From Holophagae bacterium (lineage in GTDB: Bacteria > Acidobacteriota > Holophagae > Acanthopleuribacterales > Acanthopleuribacteraceae), in NCBI GenBank assembly GCA_029263455.1, contig JAJCXM010000008.1, forward strand, positions 248,001 to 312,000: a stretch of DNA of 64,000 bases, read 5' to 3'. The position numbers and the translations under genes were made by a program. The first letter of the stretch is position 1, and every line of letters starts with the position of its first letter. Below, in pieces: positions 51,467 to 59,929 of the stretch. Below the pieces are notes generated by a model, which saw nothing but the letters and a program-made list of their open reading frames with translations, was not told the origin of the DNA and made no database searches.

Positions 51467-51868
51467 ATGACAAGCAGTAAGTTGGATGTTTCATTCCAAT
51501 TAGCCTACTCATATGAAGAGGACTATCTGAATGTTCACGTTGGCGGTGTGAGCTCTGTTGAAGTCGTTGTTGGTTACGTTGAGGCTGTCTATCAGGAGTG
51601 CCATGATAGAGGCGTTAAGAAAGTGCTAATTCGGGAAGAATTAAAGGGATCGTTAAGCATGGGGATGATTTTTGATGCGATTAGTGAAGTGTCCCGAAGT
51701 TTACATTCACCTTTAAAAAAAATAGCTTGGGTTGATATGTTGATGAGAGATGCCAAGAAACTCGACTTTGCTCAAACGATGGCTAGGTCAAGGGGCATAC
51801 CGATTAACTTCTTTACGTCGGTTTCGGACGCGAAGACGTGGCTATCGTCCGCTCAGAACCCCTATTAA
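51467..51868 (+). CDS. SpoIIAA/STAS-like small protein
   Basis: A 133-residue soluble protein. LNVHVGGVSSVEVVVGYVEA, VKKVLIREELKGSLS, KIAWVDM and INFFTSVSDAKTWL match the SpoIIAA-like fold seen in many bacterial proteins with a STAS-type sandwich, often involved in membrane or stress signalling. No phosphorylatable anti-sigma-antagonist Ser motif can be claimed. It is the last gene of the co-directional signalling run, 100 bases after the DUF2780 gene. Confidence 0.65.
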   Translation: MTSSKLDVSFQLAYSYEEDYLNVHVGGVSSVEVVVGYVEAVYQECHDRGVKKVLIREELKGSLSMGMIFDAISEVSRSLHSPLKKIAWVDMLMRDAKKLDFAQTMARSRGIPINFFTSVSDAKTWLSSAQNPY

Positions 51869-51994
51869 ATTAGATAGGTTAGCAGCTGGTCGCAGCGCTT
51901 CCGCCTTCGTGAAAGATGAATTTATCAACGATCGCTTTTCTTCTCAGTTAACGAATTAGTCGTGATCTTGAGAAATGTGCGATGATGGATCGTA

Positions 51995-52201
51995 GTGAGG
52001 GAAAATTTGGCTCATACTTTTGAACTTTGTACAAATTGCTACAGTACGATTGATGTCCATATCCAGGACGACACGAAATGGGACCGTTGCCCGCTGTGTG
52101 ATGGCATCCGCTGTGGATCGTGCTTAGAAGACCCTTGCTTAGGCTGTACGGCAACCAAAATTAAAGTCGTGCCTAAGGTCAAGAAACACATATCCAGCTA
52201 A
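51995..52201 (+). CDS. small zinc-ribbon-like protein
   Basis: A 68-residue GTG-start ORF with four CxxC knuckles (CTNC, CPLC, CGSC, CLGC) and a basic tail (KIKVVPKVKKH). The paired knuckles fit a zinc-binding ribbon or B-box-like structure. No family is recognised, and the ribosome site is poor, so the start is uncertain. Cys-rich spacing by chance is unlikely, which is the main support. Confidence 0.5.
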   Translation: MRENLAHTFELCTNCYSTIDVHIQDDTKWDRCPLCDGIRCGSCLEDPCLGCTATKIKVVPKVKKHISS

Positions 52202-52532
52202 CTTGGCCCATTCAAGAACAGATCAACACGACAAAGCCAACAGCGACATTGGGGTTAAAAGCTAGGGCCGAAGAAAGGTTCACCTTCTCCGACCCTGATT
52301 TGTTAGGCCACCCTAACTTGTTAGGCCACCCTAACTTGGTAGGCCACCCTAACTTGTTAGGCCAATGGTGGATTTGTGGGTGCTGGCCTTGGCTGATGAG
52401 TAATCATTTGGTTGGCGAACTAGACTGATCCTTGCATGGCGTTGTGTTGAAACGTAGATCTTGTTCGCCTTGCCTATAACTGAGTGGGAATTAGATTCGA
52501 CAGGCGACTACGCCACTGGCGATAATAGGGCC
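52202..52532. other. intergenic region with hairpin tandem repeats
   Basis: 331 bases between the zinc-ribbon ORF and the patatin gene. It contains the 18-base tandem repeats at 52300-52364; no gene or clear promoter was recognised. Confidence 0.6.
52300..52364. repeat. 18-base tandem repeat, 3.6 copies, each self-complementary
   Basis: The unit TTGTTAGGCCACCCTAAC repeats at 52300, 52318, 52336 (one mismatch) and partially at 52354. Each unit holds the inverted repeat GTTAGG-CCAC-CCTAAC, so each forms its own 6-bp hairpin and units can also pair with one another. There is no spacer sequence, so it is not a CRISPR. It lies 170-230 bases before the patatin autotransporter start. Confidence 0.88.
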
Positions 52533-55160
52533 ATGTTTTTCAACTTGATTGCCGCATCGCTTTTGTGGATTTCGCCGCCTGACGAAGTGATTCAGCTCAA
52601 TAAGATCGAGCCAGACTATCTCTTCCAGCTAGGTCCGCGTTGGGATCTGCCTCATAGGCCGAAAATCGCGTTGGCGCTAAGTGGCGGAGGTGCAAAGGGA
52701 TTTGTGCATGTTGGTGTCTTGCAAGTGATGGAAGAATTGGGTCTGCGAGTGGATGAACTTGCAGGGACGAGTATCGGCGCATTAGTTGGTGGCCTCTATG
52801 CCATCGGCCTGGACCCGCAAACGATAGAGCAACATCTCAAAGATACAGATATCACACGGCTTTTCTATAACCACAGAGCACGCGACTACACGTTGAGTCT
52901 TCCCGAGCAGTTAACAGATGCCGAGGGTATGTGGCGAGTTCGCTTTAGGAGCGGCAAAGTGGTTCCAAACACGGGATTATTGCGCGCAGACCGGTTAAAG
53001 GATGCGTTAGAAGGTTGGTTTGCTCGTGCCAACTACTTTTGTCAGGGCGACAATAGTAAGCTGCCTATTTCATTTACCCCTGTTGCCGTCGATTTGCAAT
53101 CTGCCAAAGCCGTCTATTTACGTCATCACAATTTGGCGACTTCCATTTTGGGTTCGATGGCGGTGCCGACCGGGTTTGATCCGGTGGAACTGGACGGCAT
53201 GTTATTGGTTGACGGCGGGATTTTGGAGAACATTCCGACGGCTGCATTGCAGGACCGCGACTATGATCTCTTGATAGCCGTCGATATCTCCGAAACATTA
53301 GGGTCGGCCAAATCGGGTTATTCACTGTTGTCACTCATGAACCGCTTGCAGTTAGTCTATTTCGAAGCACAAAAAAACGATTTACTCGAGTTAGCGGACC
53401 ATGTCGTAAGCCCTGACGTGGCAGGCCTTTCCTTCACCGATTTTGAACAAGACGCCAACGATTTGATTGCGCGTGGCCGCATCGCCTTTGAGAAGAGCTG
53501 GCCTGCCATAGAACTTGACCTGGACAAAATCGTGAAATACCGGGATCGGTTATTCGTGATTACGGACTTCAAAATCACGGGCGATTCGGATCCCGCTCGG
53601 CTTGCCTATGCAAAGAGCCAATTCAATGTTGCCGATCAAAAGGCATTATTAACTGAATTGGAATCTGGTTTGTTACGCGTGCTCGAGACAGGTTGGTACC
53701 AAGACGCTATTATTAGGCGACGTGGCAGTGAGCTCTTGCTGGAGTTGATCCCCTATGGCATCGTCAACAATACCGTGTTTGAACAGGCCCACCTATTGTT
53801 TGCAGGTGAAGTTGATGCGATTCAACAACGGTTCTTAGGTCACCCCTTTAATGCGATGGAATTTGAACGTATTCTACAGGAACGCATGCCCGACTATTTG
53901 TCTGCTGGAAACGTGTTTACTGATCTAAGGGGGAGCGGTTTTGACGCGCACAATGGCGTTTTGACTGTACGTTTCAACGCGCCCGTCGTTCGCGCGATTG
54001 CCATTCACGGTGATGATTTGGCCACCAGCAAACTTCTCAAACACGAATTGGTTTCTCGCTTCATTGGTAAAACTATTACGGTCAGTCAACTGCAACAATT
54101 TCTCGACCGCTTACAACGTGTGTATGCACTTAGGCATATGGACTTTTTCCCCACGGTCGATGAGCAGCGCCAAGTTCATTTAGAAGTAACCTTTAGTAGC
54201 CAAAGAGAACATTTGATGGATTTGAGTTATGCCTTTGAAACCAATATCGACCACGATGTTTCTGTTGCCTACGAAACGCAAATCAAGCCACCTTCGGCGC
54301 TGTACCTGCGGGCAAAGGCACACTTTAATCGCCTGATCAGTGAATTCGAGTTTCAGGCCCATAGTGAAAGGCGTGCAGGTGGTCAGTTTGGCTTGATGCT
54401 ACGTGGTAAATATCAGGATTTGGATCTACGTGATTTAGACAGTGAGCCATTCCCTAACCCAGTGAATCGGACGCACGGAGGAAGCGCAGCAATTGGTATT
54501 TTTAAGCGCTTTGCCCACACCGGTATGGCAGAGGTATCCTATTCGTTTCGGCGCTTAGAAACAGAGTTGAAAACAGCAACCCAACCCATACTCAAAGACG
54601 ATATCCATGGCTTGAACCTTGAGCTGAGTTGGGATGATTTGGACAATTTCGTGATTCCTACCCGCGGCCAGCTTTTCCGTCTACGCCAGGAAGTCACACG
54701 CGATCACCAAAAACACCTTCGTGTCCTGCTGGAGTATAGAAAATTCCAACCTATCACCGCCAAACAAATCCTTGAGTTCAGGCTGATTGCTGGCGGAAAT
54801 GACGATGAAGTGCGCCCCGAATATCGTTTTCTCGCTGGTGGACCTGATTTTTTCAGCGGCACACAGTCCATGGAGTTCGTAGTGAATAACTTTGCGACTC
54901 TGCGATTCGCCCACCACGTTCGCTTAACGTCCGTATTGGGCTATGATATTTACTTGGACACCATCGCCGATTACGGTCTTTATGCGGATCAAGTTGACGC
55001 TCTTTTTGACGAGGGTGATGCCTATGGTGGATCACTGGCGCTGCGTACCTTTGGTAATTTTAGGAACCTCGCGTTTAGTTATGGCTGGAATTCGATCGAG
55101 GGCAATCACCTTTCAATTCTGTTTGGGCCCAAACCCTTTTCTTTATGGCGCCGCGATTAA
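52533..55160 (+). CDS. patatin-like phospholipase autotransporter (PlpD-like, type Vd)
   Basis: An 875-residue protein: signal-like N-terminus (MFFNLIAASLLWIS), then a patatin lipase domain (~45-350). This has oxyanion loop LSGGGAKGFVHVG, nucleophile Ser in GTSIGALVGG and Asp in DGGILENIP. A linker with POTRA-like segments (~350-560) follows, then a C-terminal BamA-type surface-antigen barrel (HLEVTFSSQR, IPTRGQLFRLRQEV, FLAGGPDFFSGTQSMEF). This order is that of PlpD/FplA type Vd autotransporters, which display a phospholipase A at the cell surface. ATG at 52533 is chosen because the signal-like segment starts there. Confidence 0.9.
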   Translation: MFFNLIAASLLWISPPDEVIQLNKIEPDYLFQLGPRWDLPHRPKIALALSGGGAKGFVHVGVLQVMEELGLRVDELAGTSIGALVGGLYAIGLDPQTIEQHLKDTDITRLFYNHRARDYTLSLPEQLTDAEGMWRVRFRSGKVVPNTGLLRADRLKDALEGWFARANYFCQGDNSKLPISFTPVAVDLQSAKAVYLRHHNLATSILGSMAVPTGFDPVELDGMLLVDGGILENIPTAALQDRDYDLLIAVDISETLGSAKSGYSLLSLMNRLQLVYFEAQKNDLLELADHVVSPDVAGLSFTDFEQDANDLIARGRIAFEKSWPAIELDLDKIVKYRDRLFVITDFKITGDSDPARLAYAKSQFNVADQKALLTELESGLLRVLETGWYQDAIIRRRGSELLLELIPYGIVNNTVFEQAHLLFAGEVDAIQQRFLGHPFNAMEFERILQERMPDYLSAGNVFTDLRGSGFDAHNGVLTVRFNAPVVRAIAIHGDDLATSKLLKHELVSRFIGKTITVSQLQQFLDRLQRVYALRHMDFFPTVDEQRQVHLEVTFSSQREHLMDLSYAFETNIDHDVSVAYETQIKPPSALYLRAKAHFNRLISEFEFQAHSERRAGGQFGLMLRGKYQDLDLRDLDSEPFPNPVNRTHGGSAAIGIFKRFAHTGMAEVSYSFRRLETELKTATQPILKDDIHGLNLELSWDDLDNFVIPTRGQLFRLRQEVTRDHQKHLRVLLEYRKFQPITAKQILEFRLIAGGNDDEVRPEYRFLAGGPDFFSGTQSMEFVVNNFATLRFAHHVRLTSVLGYDIYLDTIADYGLYADQVDALFDEGDAYGGSLALRTFGNFRNLAFSYGWNSIEGNHLSILFGPKPFSLWRRD

Positions 55161-55211
55161 GATAGACATGTTTTTTACGTCAACGTTCCAACAATGTACT
55201 GGAGGATTGAG

Positions 55212-56222
55212 ATGACAGATGTCATAGGCTACGCAGCCATGGAAGCGGGTGCAGAGCTGCAACCCGTTAACTATCAATTTGGTGCATTAGGGGCTGACGA
55301 AGTTCACATCCGCGTGGAAACCTGTGGTATTTGTCATTCTGACCTCTCGATGCTTGATAACCAGTGGGGACTGAGTCAATACCCGCTAGTTGCGGGCCAT
55401 GAGGTCGTTGGCAGAATTGATGCCTTAGGTTCCCAGGTAAGCCATTTGAAGATTGGACAGCGGGTAGGGTTGGGTTGGTATGCGGGCAGTTGCTCTACCT
55501 GCCGCCAATGTGTAGCAGGCGATCATCACCTCTGTGACAGCAGTGAACAAACCATCGTCAAACGTGCTGGCGGTTTTGCCAATTATGTTCGCTGTAAATC
55601 TGTGTGGGCGATTCCGTTACCCGAATCACTGGACCCAGCCACATCCGGCCCTCTCTTTTGTGGCGGGATAACCGTCTTTAATCCTTTGTACATTAGCGGT
55701 GTTAAGGCCACAGATCGAGTTGGTGTCATTGGGATCGGTGGCTTAGGTCACTTAGCGGTTCAATTCCTTAACAAATGGGGTTGTCATGTCACGGCCTTTA
55801 CAACAAGCCCAGACAAAAAGAATGAGATTATCCATTTGGGCGCTCACCAAGTGGTGGAGACCACCGATGTCGACGCCATCAAGTCGTTGACGAGATCATT
55901 CGATTTTCTGCTCGTAACGGTTAACGTGACCCTGAATTGGGCACAGCTGTTGGACACGCTCGCCCCCAATGGTCGCCTCCATGTCGTCGGTGCTGTGTTG
56001 GAACCCATGGCTATTCCTGCGTTTTCTCTCATCGGCGGCCAGAAATCGTTGGCTGGTTCACCGCTTGGGAGTCCAGCGACGACGGCACTGATGTTGGACT
56101 TCTGTCAACGCCATGACATTGCACCTTTGATTGAAAGTTACCCCATGTCTGATGTCAATCGGGCGCTTGATCGTTTGCGCTCCGGAAAAGCTCGTTATCG
56201 TGTCGTGTTGACCGCTGACTAA
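55212..56222 (+). CDS. zinc-dependent alcohol dehydrogenase (CAD/YahK-like, NADP type)
   Basis: A 336-residue medium-chain dehydrogenase. Catalytic zinc ligands are in CGICHSDLSML and GHEVVG. The structural zinc Cys quartet is CSTCRQCVAGDHHLC. The Rossmann motif GIGGLGHLAVQF follows. The order and short length match the cinnamyl-alcohol/aldehyde reductase branch (YahK, AdhC-like), which reduces aldehydes with NADPH. ATG at 55212 follows GGAGG by about 7 bases. A nine-base gap to the YchJ gene indicates one operon. Confidence 0.92.
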   Translation: MTDVIGYAAMEAGAELQPVNYQFGALGADEVHIRVETCGICHSDLSMLDNQWGLSQYPLVAGHEVVGRIDALGSQVSHLKIGQRVGLGWYAGSCSTCRQCVAGDHHLCDSSEQTIVKRAGGFANYVRCKSVWAIPLPESLDPATSGPLFCGGITVFNPLYISGVKATDRVGVIGIGGLGHLAVQFLNKWGCHVTAFTTSPDKKNEIIHLGAHQVVETTDVDAIKSLTRSFDFLLVTVNVTLNWAQLLDTLAPNGRLHVVGAVLEPMAIPAFSLIGGQKSLAGSPLGSPATTALMLDFCQRHDIAPLIESYPMSDVNRALDRLRSGKARYRVVLTAD

Positions 56223-56231
56223 GGAGGGGTC

Positions 56232-56705
56232 ATGAAAAACGCACCGTGTAACTGTGGATCTGGATTGCTTGGTCCGAGTTGTTGTGACCCGTTCTTGGCT
56301 GGAGCCCGCGCTCCAAATTCACCGTTAGCGTTAATGCGGTCCCGCTACTGTGCGTTTTCAAAAGGCCTAAATCGTTATTTGCTCGACACGACCCTACCGA
56401 AATTACGCGCAGAAATAGACGAAATGGAATTGCAACGGTCGATCGAAGATTCAGTTTGGTTCGGACTTGAAATTCACGATTATCAACAAAATGGCGACCA
56501 AGGCGAAGTGACGTTCAGTGCGCGCTATGCACAAAAGAACTGTCTCTATGACCACCACGAATGTTCGACCTTCCACCTACACGAAGGGCGTTGGTATTAC
56601 GTTTCGGGAAAAGCCCACTTCAGGCAACAAAAACTACGCGGCGCACACCCTTGCCCTTGCGGTTCGGGCTGCAAATACAAGTCCTGCTGCGCCTCCAAGC
56701 GTTAA
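56232..56705 (+). CDS. YchJ / UPF0225 family protein with two SEC-C motifs
   Basis: A 157-residue protein with an N-terminal SEC-C-type zinc motif (CNCGSGLLGPSCC) and a C-terminal one (CPCGSGCKYKSCC). They enclose the YchJ core (ALMRSRYCAFSKG.. YLLDT, then FSARYAQKN). Length equals E. coli YchJ (152 aa). Function is unknown; the SEC-C motif binds zinc and in SecA contacts SecB and ribosomes. It is cotranscribed with the alcohol dehydrogenase and convergent with the gene at 56712. Confidence 0.92.
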   Translation: MKNAPCNCGSGLLGPSCCDPFLAGARAPNSPLALMRSRYCAFSKGLNRYLLDTTLPKLRAEIDEMELQRSIEDSVWFGLEIHDYQQNGDQGEVTFSARYAQKNCLYDHHECSTFHLHEGRWYYVSGKAHFRQQKLRGAHPCPCGSGCKYKSCCASKR

Positions 56706-56711
56706 ACAAGC

Positions 56712-58310
56712 CTATTCGCTCGCCCTTTCTTGATCCATGACGGCAGGAATAAGTAGATTCACGATCAGGTGGTCTGCGTGCCATTGTTTGTCGGTGTTGT
56801 AGTTACCCATAGTGGTAACGATTACGGCATCTAGCGCCGGAACCAGGTAGATTCTCTGACCGCCATTTCCGCCTGCAGAAACGATATCAACAGTCTGATC
56901 TCTAATCTCTTCCTGGTGGATGTACCAGCCATAACTATAATTTTTATGGAATAAATTGCCTTCAGCCGCTGGCACTTTGACTTTTTCTATCCAACTCTGC
57001 GGCACGATTTGCTGACCCTGATAGGCGCCATTTTTCAAAACTAGTCTTCCAAGTTTAGCCATGTCACGCGGCGTTAAGGCGATGCCTCCGGCTGCATAGG
57101 CATTGTTCTTGGGGTCACGGAACCATTGAAAATCGTGGATCGATAGTGGAGAAAAGAGCCGTTTTTGAGCAAACTGATGCAACGGGATTTGAGTGGCTCG
57201 CTGAATGATGGCACCGACCAGCAAATAGTTAGCAGAGGCATAGACAAGTTGGCTGCCCGGTTCAAAAGAATAAGGCAATTGCAAACCGTAATCGATCCAA
57301 TCCGATTGACGTTGTTGGTACGTATTTTCGTTGCCTGGCGAGGGTCGATCGTCGAATGCGTCCAATCCCGAACTCATGCCCAAAAGGTGTTTAAAGAGAA
57401 TGCCGTCCTTTCTGGCATCCCACGTTGGCTTTTCGCGGTATTCAGGGAAAAAGTCATATAGCTTGCTGTTCAATGTTAATCGACTCTTGTCCATGGCAAT
57501 GCCCGCAATAAGGGCACTGATACTCTTGCCCGCTGAGCGTGTGTCGTGGGGCCGATACCTGGTGTAACCCTCAAAGTAGCCTTCAAAGAGGATTTTCGGC
57601 CCTTGCGCCACCACGACGCCATGTAAGTTCTCGTATTGTTGGTCAGCTAAGGCTGCTTTGAGCTGGCCTTGAATAAGCGCGTGCACTTCAGGTGCTCCCT
57701 GCTGCCAGCCATCTTGTAAATCTTCGACCTCATGTGCGCGGTCGTTAAGCGCGTCTCTGGACCGCCAAAACCCGTGTTTGGGATTAGCTTTCTGTAGTTG
57801 TTTGAACTCGGTGATGGGGTCTGCCAATGCTTCGAATTCAAGTTGCATAACAAAGGCAACATCATAGGCTTCGGAATCCTTAAATTGGGTAATTCCCCGC
57901 TGGGCATATTGCAAAGCTTTATCGCGATTACCAGATGCTTTGATTGCCGTTGCTAAACGCCTCCAAATAGATCGATCACCGCTCTTATCGAAGGCAATCT
58001 GATAGTGATTGACCGCCAAATCGTATTCACCGGTCAACAGATAGGCTTCAGCCAAGCTATCTTGTGGGTTGGCTTTGTCGGGGAACACGGCGGTGGCCAG
58101 CTTGAAGACCACGATCGCGTTGCGCCCAGAGCCTTGGTTAAGGAGTGCGTAACCCAAATCGTTTAACTCGTTTTCGTCGTTCGCATCAGGGCCATCCGCC
58201 CTTAATGTACGGTACGCCGTTAACAATTGGTCATCTTGGCCTTTGGCTAACTCGGCAGTAATCTGATCTGTCAATGACGTTTGTAGCAGCAAAAGGAAAA
58301 GGCAAATCAT
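56712..58310 (-). CDS. exported TPR + class C beta-lactamase-like serine hydrolase
   Basis: A 532-residue protein with an N-terminal signal segment (MICLFLLLLQ) and three or so TPRs in the first ~180 residues (ALLNQGSGRNAIVVFKLAT, DSLAEAYLLTGEYDLAVNHY). A serine beta-lactamase/esterase domain follows from ~210: SAGKSISALIA supplies the SxxK motif, YASANYLLVG the YxN motif, and a late SAGGNGGQ the KTG-equivalent region. Such proteins are usually esterases or D-peptidases, not resistance enzymes. No partner genes are adjacent. Confidence 0.87.
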   Translation of the reverse strand: MICLFLLLLQTSLTDQITAELAKGQDDQLLTAYRTLRADGPDANDENELNDLGYALLNQGSGRNAIVVFKLATAVFPDKANPQDSLAEAYLLTGEYDLAVNHYQIAFDKSGDRSIWRRLATAIKASGNRDKALQYAQRGITQFKDSEAYDVAFVMQLEFEALADPITEFKQLQKANPKHGFWRSRDALNDRAHEVEDLQDGWQQGAPEVHALIQGQLKAALADQQYENLHGVVVAQGPKILFEGYFEGYTRYRPHDTRSAGKSISALIAGIAMDKSRLTLNSKLYDFFPEYREKPTWDARKDGILFKHLLGMSSGLDAFDDRPSPGNENTYQQRQSDWIDYGLQLPYSFEPGSQLVYASANYLLVGAIIQRATQIPLHQFAQKRLFSPLSIHDFQWFRDPKNNAYAAGGIALTPRDMAKLGRLVLKNGAYQGQQIVPQSWIEKVKVPAAEGNLFHKNYSYGWYIHQEEIRDQTVDIVSAGGNGGQRIYLVPALDAVIVTTMGNYNTDKQWHADHLIVNLLIPAVMDQERASE

Positions 58311-58538
58311 GCGAAGGCTCCTTGTGTCCTGTTAATGGTTCAGTCTAGGGTGAAACTGCTTGGCTGTCTCTTTAAGATTCCACAACATTCTGTCGATTCT
58401 CTTTGTTTGATTGAACCAACAGCTTGCCTAGCATGATTTGGTCCAATCGATAGGGATGCAAATCTTACAAATGATTGTGGCCATAACAAGTGGCAGGTTA
58501 TTCTGTTGCTAATCTTAGAGTCTGAGGCGGGATGGAAC

Positions 58539-58871
58539 GTGGAAGCTGAAGAACGGGCCAAGGTCAAACAACACATTATCAATGAAATGGATCATTTACG
58601 TGCGGAAGTGGACCGTTTACGAGAACATACCAGTCCCATTGAGCCGGACAATGCCATTGGCCGCTTAACACGCATGGAAGCCATTAACTCACGCAGTATC
58701 CACGAGAAAAACATGGGCAGGGCGCTGGCGAGATTGAAACGCCTAGCTGCCACCCTCGTACGCGTCGACGACGAGGATTACGGTTACTGCAGAACCTGTG
58801 ATGAAGAAATAGCGCCTAAACGTATCTGGCTAGTGCCAGAGGGAACCCATTGTATGAAGTGTCTTTCCTAA
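58539..58871 (+). CDS. TraR/DksA-family zinc-finger protein
   Basis: A 110-residue protein: an N-terminal helical coiled coil (AEERAKVKQHIINEMDHLRA, EVDRLREHT) and a C-terminal C4 zinc finger (CRTCDEEI, then THCMKC). The order and size resemble short DksA/TraR proteins that enter the RNA polymerase secondary channel. The usual DxxDxA tip is not evident, so regulatory activity is uncertain. GTG at 58539 is preferred to an upstream TTG because of the GAGGCGGGA preceding it. Confidence 0.82.
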   Translation: MEAEERAKVKQHIINEMDHLRAEVDRLREHTSPIEPDNAIGRLTRMEAINSRSIHEKNMGRALARLKRLAATLVRVDDEDYGYCRTCDEEIAPKRIWLVPEGTHCMKCLS

Positions 58872-58935
58872 TTGGTCGGCGATTTGAGGTCGACGTCATC
58901 GACGCTCCGTTCGTTTCGATCGAAGGCCAAAGGCT

Positions 58936-58971
58936 CAGAGGTCGCCCGATAGCAAGTTCGAACGACCTCTG
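58936..58971. terminator. hairpin between convergent dksA-like and BI-1 genes
   Basis: A 9-bp perfect stem CAGAGGTCG / CGACCTCTG with an 18-base loop lies between the two convergent stops. It lacks a good U-tract, so it is only a candidate bidirectional terminator. Confidence 0.45.
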
Positions 58972-58981
58972 TTAGGTTTAG

Positions 58982-59683
58982 TTAGCGACGCGACATGAAG
59001 ATTCGTAATACGTACCAAAACATCAGCGCGACAGATGCAAACAATTGTAAGGCAGCACCCACATAGGCATCTTCAGGGTAGTGCTTTAACACCTTTGAGG
59101 TGTCGTACAAGATGGCAGCTCCGGCCAAGCCGACCATGGCAACCGAGAATATGGTTCCTAAGTTGAAGCCAAAGATGACACCTGCGCCAATCAATAACAA
59201 AGCGACGATGAAGCCCCATTTTAGGAAAACACCTAAGAACGAAAAGTCTTTGCCAGACATAAAGGCCACGGCAGTTAAAGCGGCAAAACCCAGGACAGTT
59301 ACTTGCGCCGCACTATTAATCATTTCCGCACCACCTTTGATCATGGCGATGAAGAGCAGGGGCACAAATATGATGGACTGGGCGACGACAAACAATGCTA
59401 ATCCCAGATACTGTTTACCTAGGCTGCGTGCACTCTGAGCGAAATGAGTGGCCAGCCAGCTGACAACCATGAATCCACCAAGAACTAGCAACCAATTGGT
59501 CGATAGCATGGCTCGCGCCATGGTTTCAGCCATACCTGACTGAAAATAAAAGACTTCTAAGATTGTGAAGGCAATAGACGCACCTAGCAGATGCAGATAG
59601 GTGCGTTTGATAAATGTCACCCGTGTTTGATCGCTGGCGTAGGCGACGGCCTGCCTATTGCCAATGGATTGGCTTGCGTACAT
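58982..59683 (-). CDS. Bax inhibitor-1 / YccA family membrane protein
   Basis: A 233-residue protein with seven hydrophobic helices and the family signature near its C-terminus (GLAGAAILYDTSKVLKHYPE, DAYVGAALQLFASVALMFWY, VLRIF). The conserved Asp in ILYDTS is present. Bacterial members include YccA, a modulator of the FtsH protease, and BsYetJ, a pH-sensitive calcium leak channel. It is monocistronic and divergent from the VWA operon. Confidence 0.92.
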   Translation of the reverse strand: MYASQSIGNRQAVAYASDQTRVTFIKRTYLHLLGASIAFTILEVFYFQSGMAETMARAMLSTNWLLVLGGFMVVSWLATHFAQSARSLGKQYLGLALFVVAQSIIFVPLLFIAMIKGGAEMINSAAQVTVLGFAALTAVAFMSGKDFSFLGVFLKWGFIVALLLIGAGVIFGFNLGTIFSVAMVGLAGAAILYDTSKVLKHYPEDAYVGAALQLFASVALMFWYVLRIFMSRR

Positions 59684-59929
59684 GGTTCCCCCTAGTCATA
59701 TCTGTAGCAACTATCAAATCAAGTTGCTTCGTCTATATCATACGATATTTTTAGGCTCAGGTATGATGATCGAACGTGGACACGCGTTTGCTTGAAAGAG
59801 TGTTATGACAAATTTTTTACAATCATTTTAGTAACGGATGACCCATTGATTTCGCGGAACCGTTAGATTGTGGTTAGATCGATTGAATTCCGGAAGTCAG
59901 CGATTGGAAAAATTAACCAGGAGCTGAAA

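Noticed and set aside
52300-52364. Possible CRISPR array
   Set aside because: Units are 18 bases, directly abutting, without spacers, and there are no cas genes.
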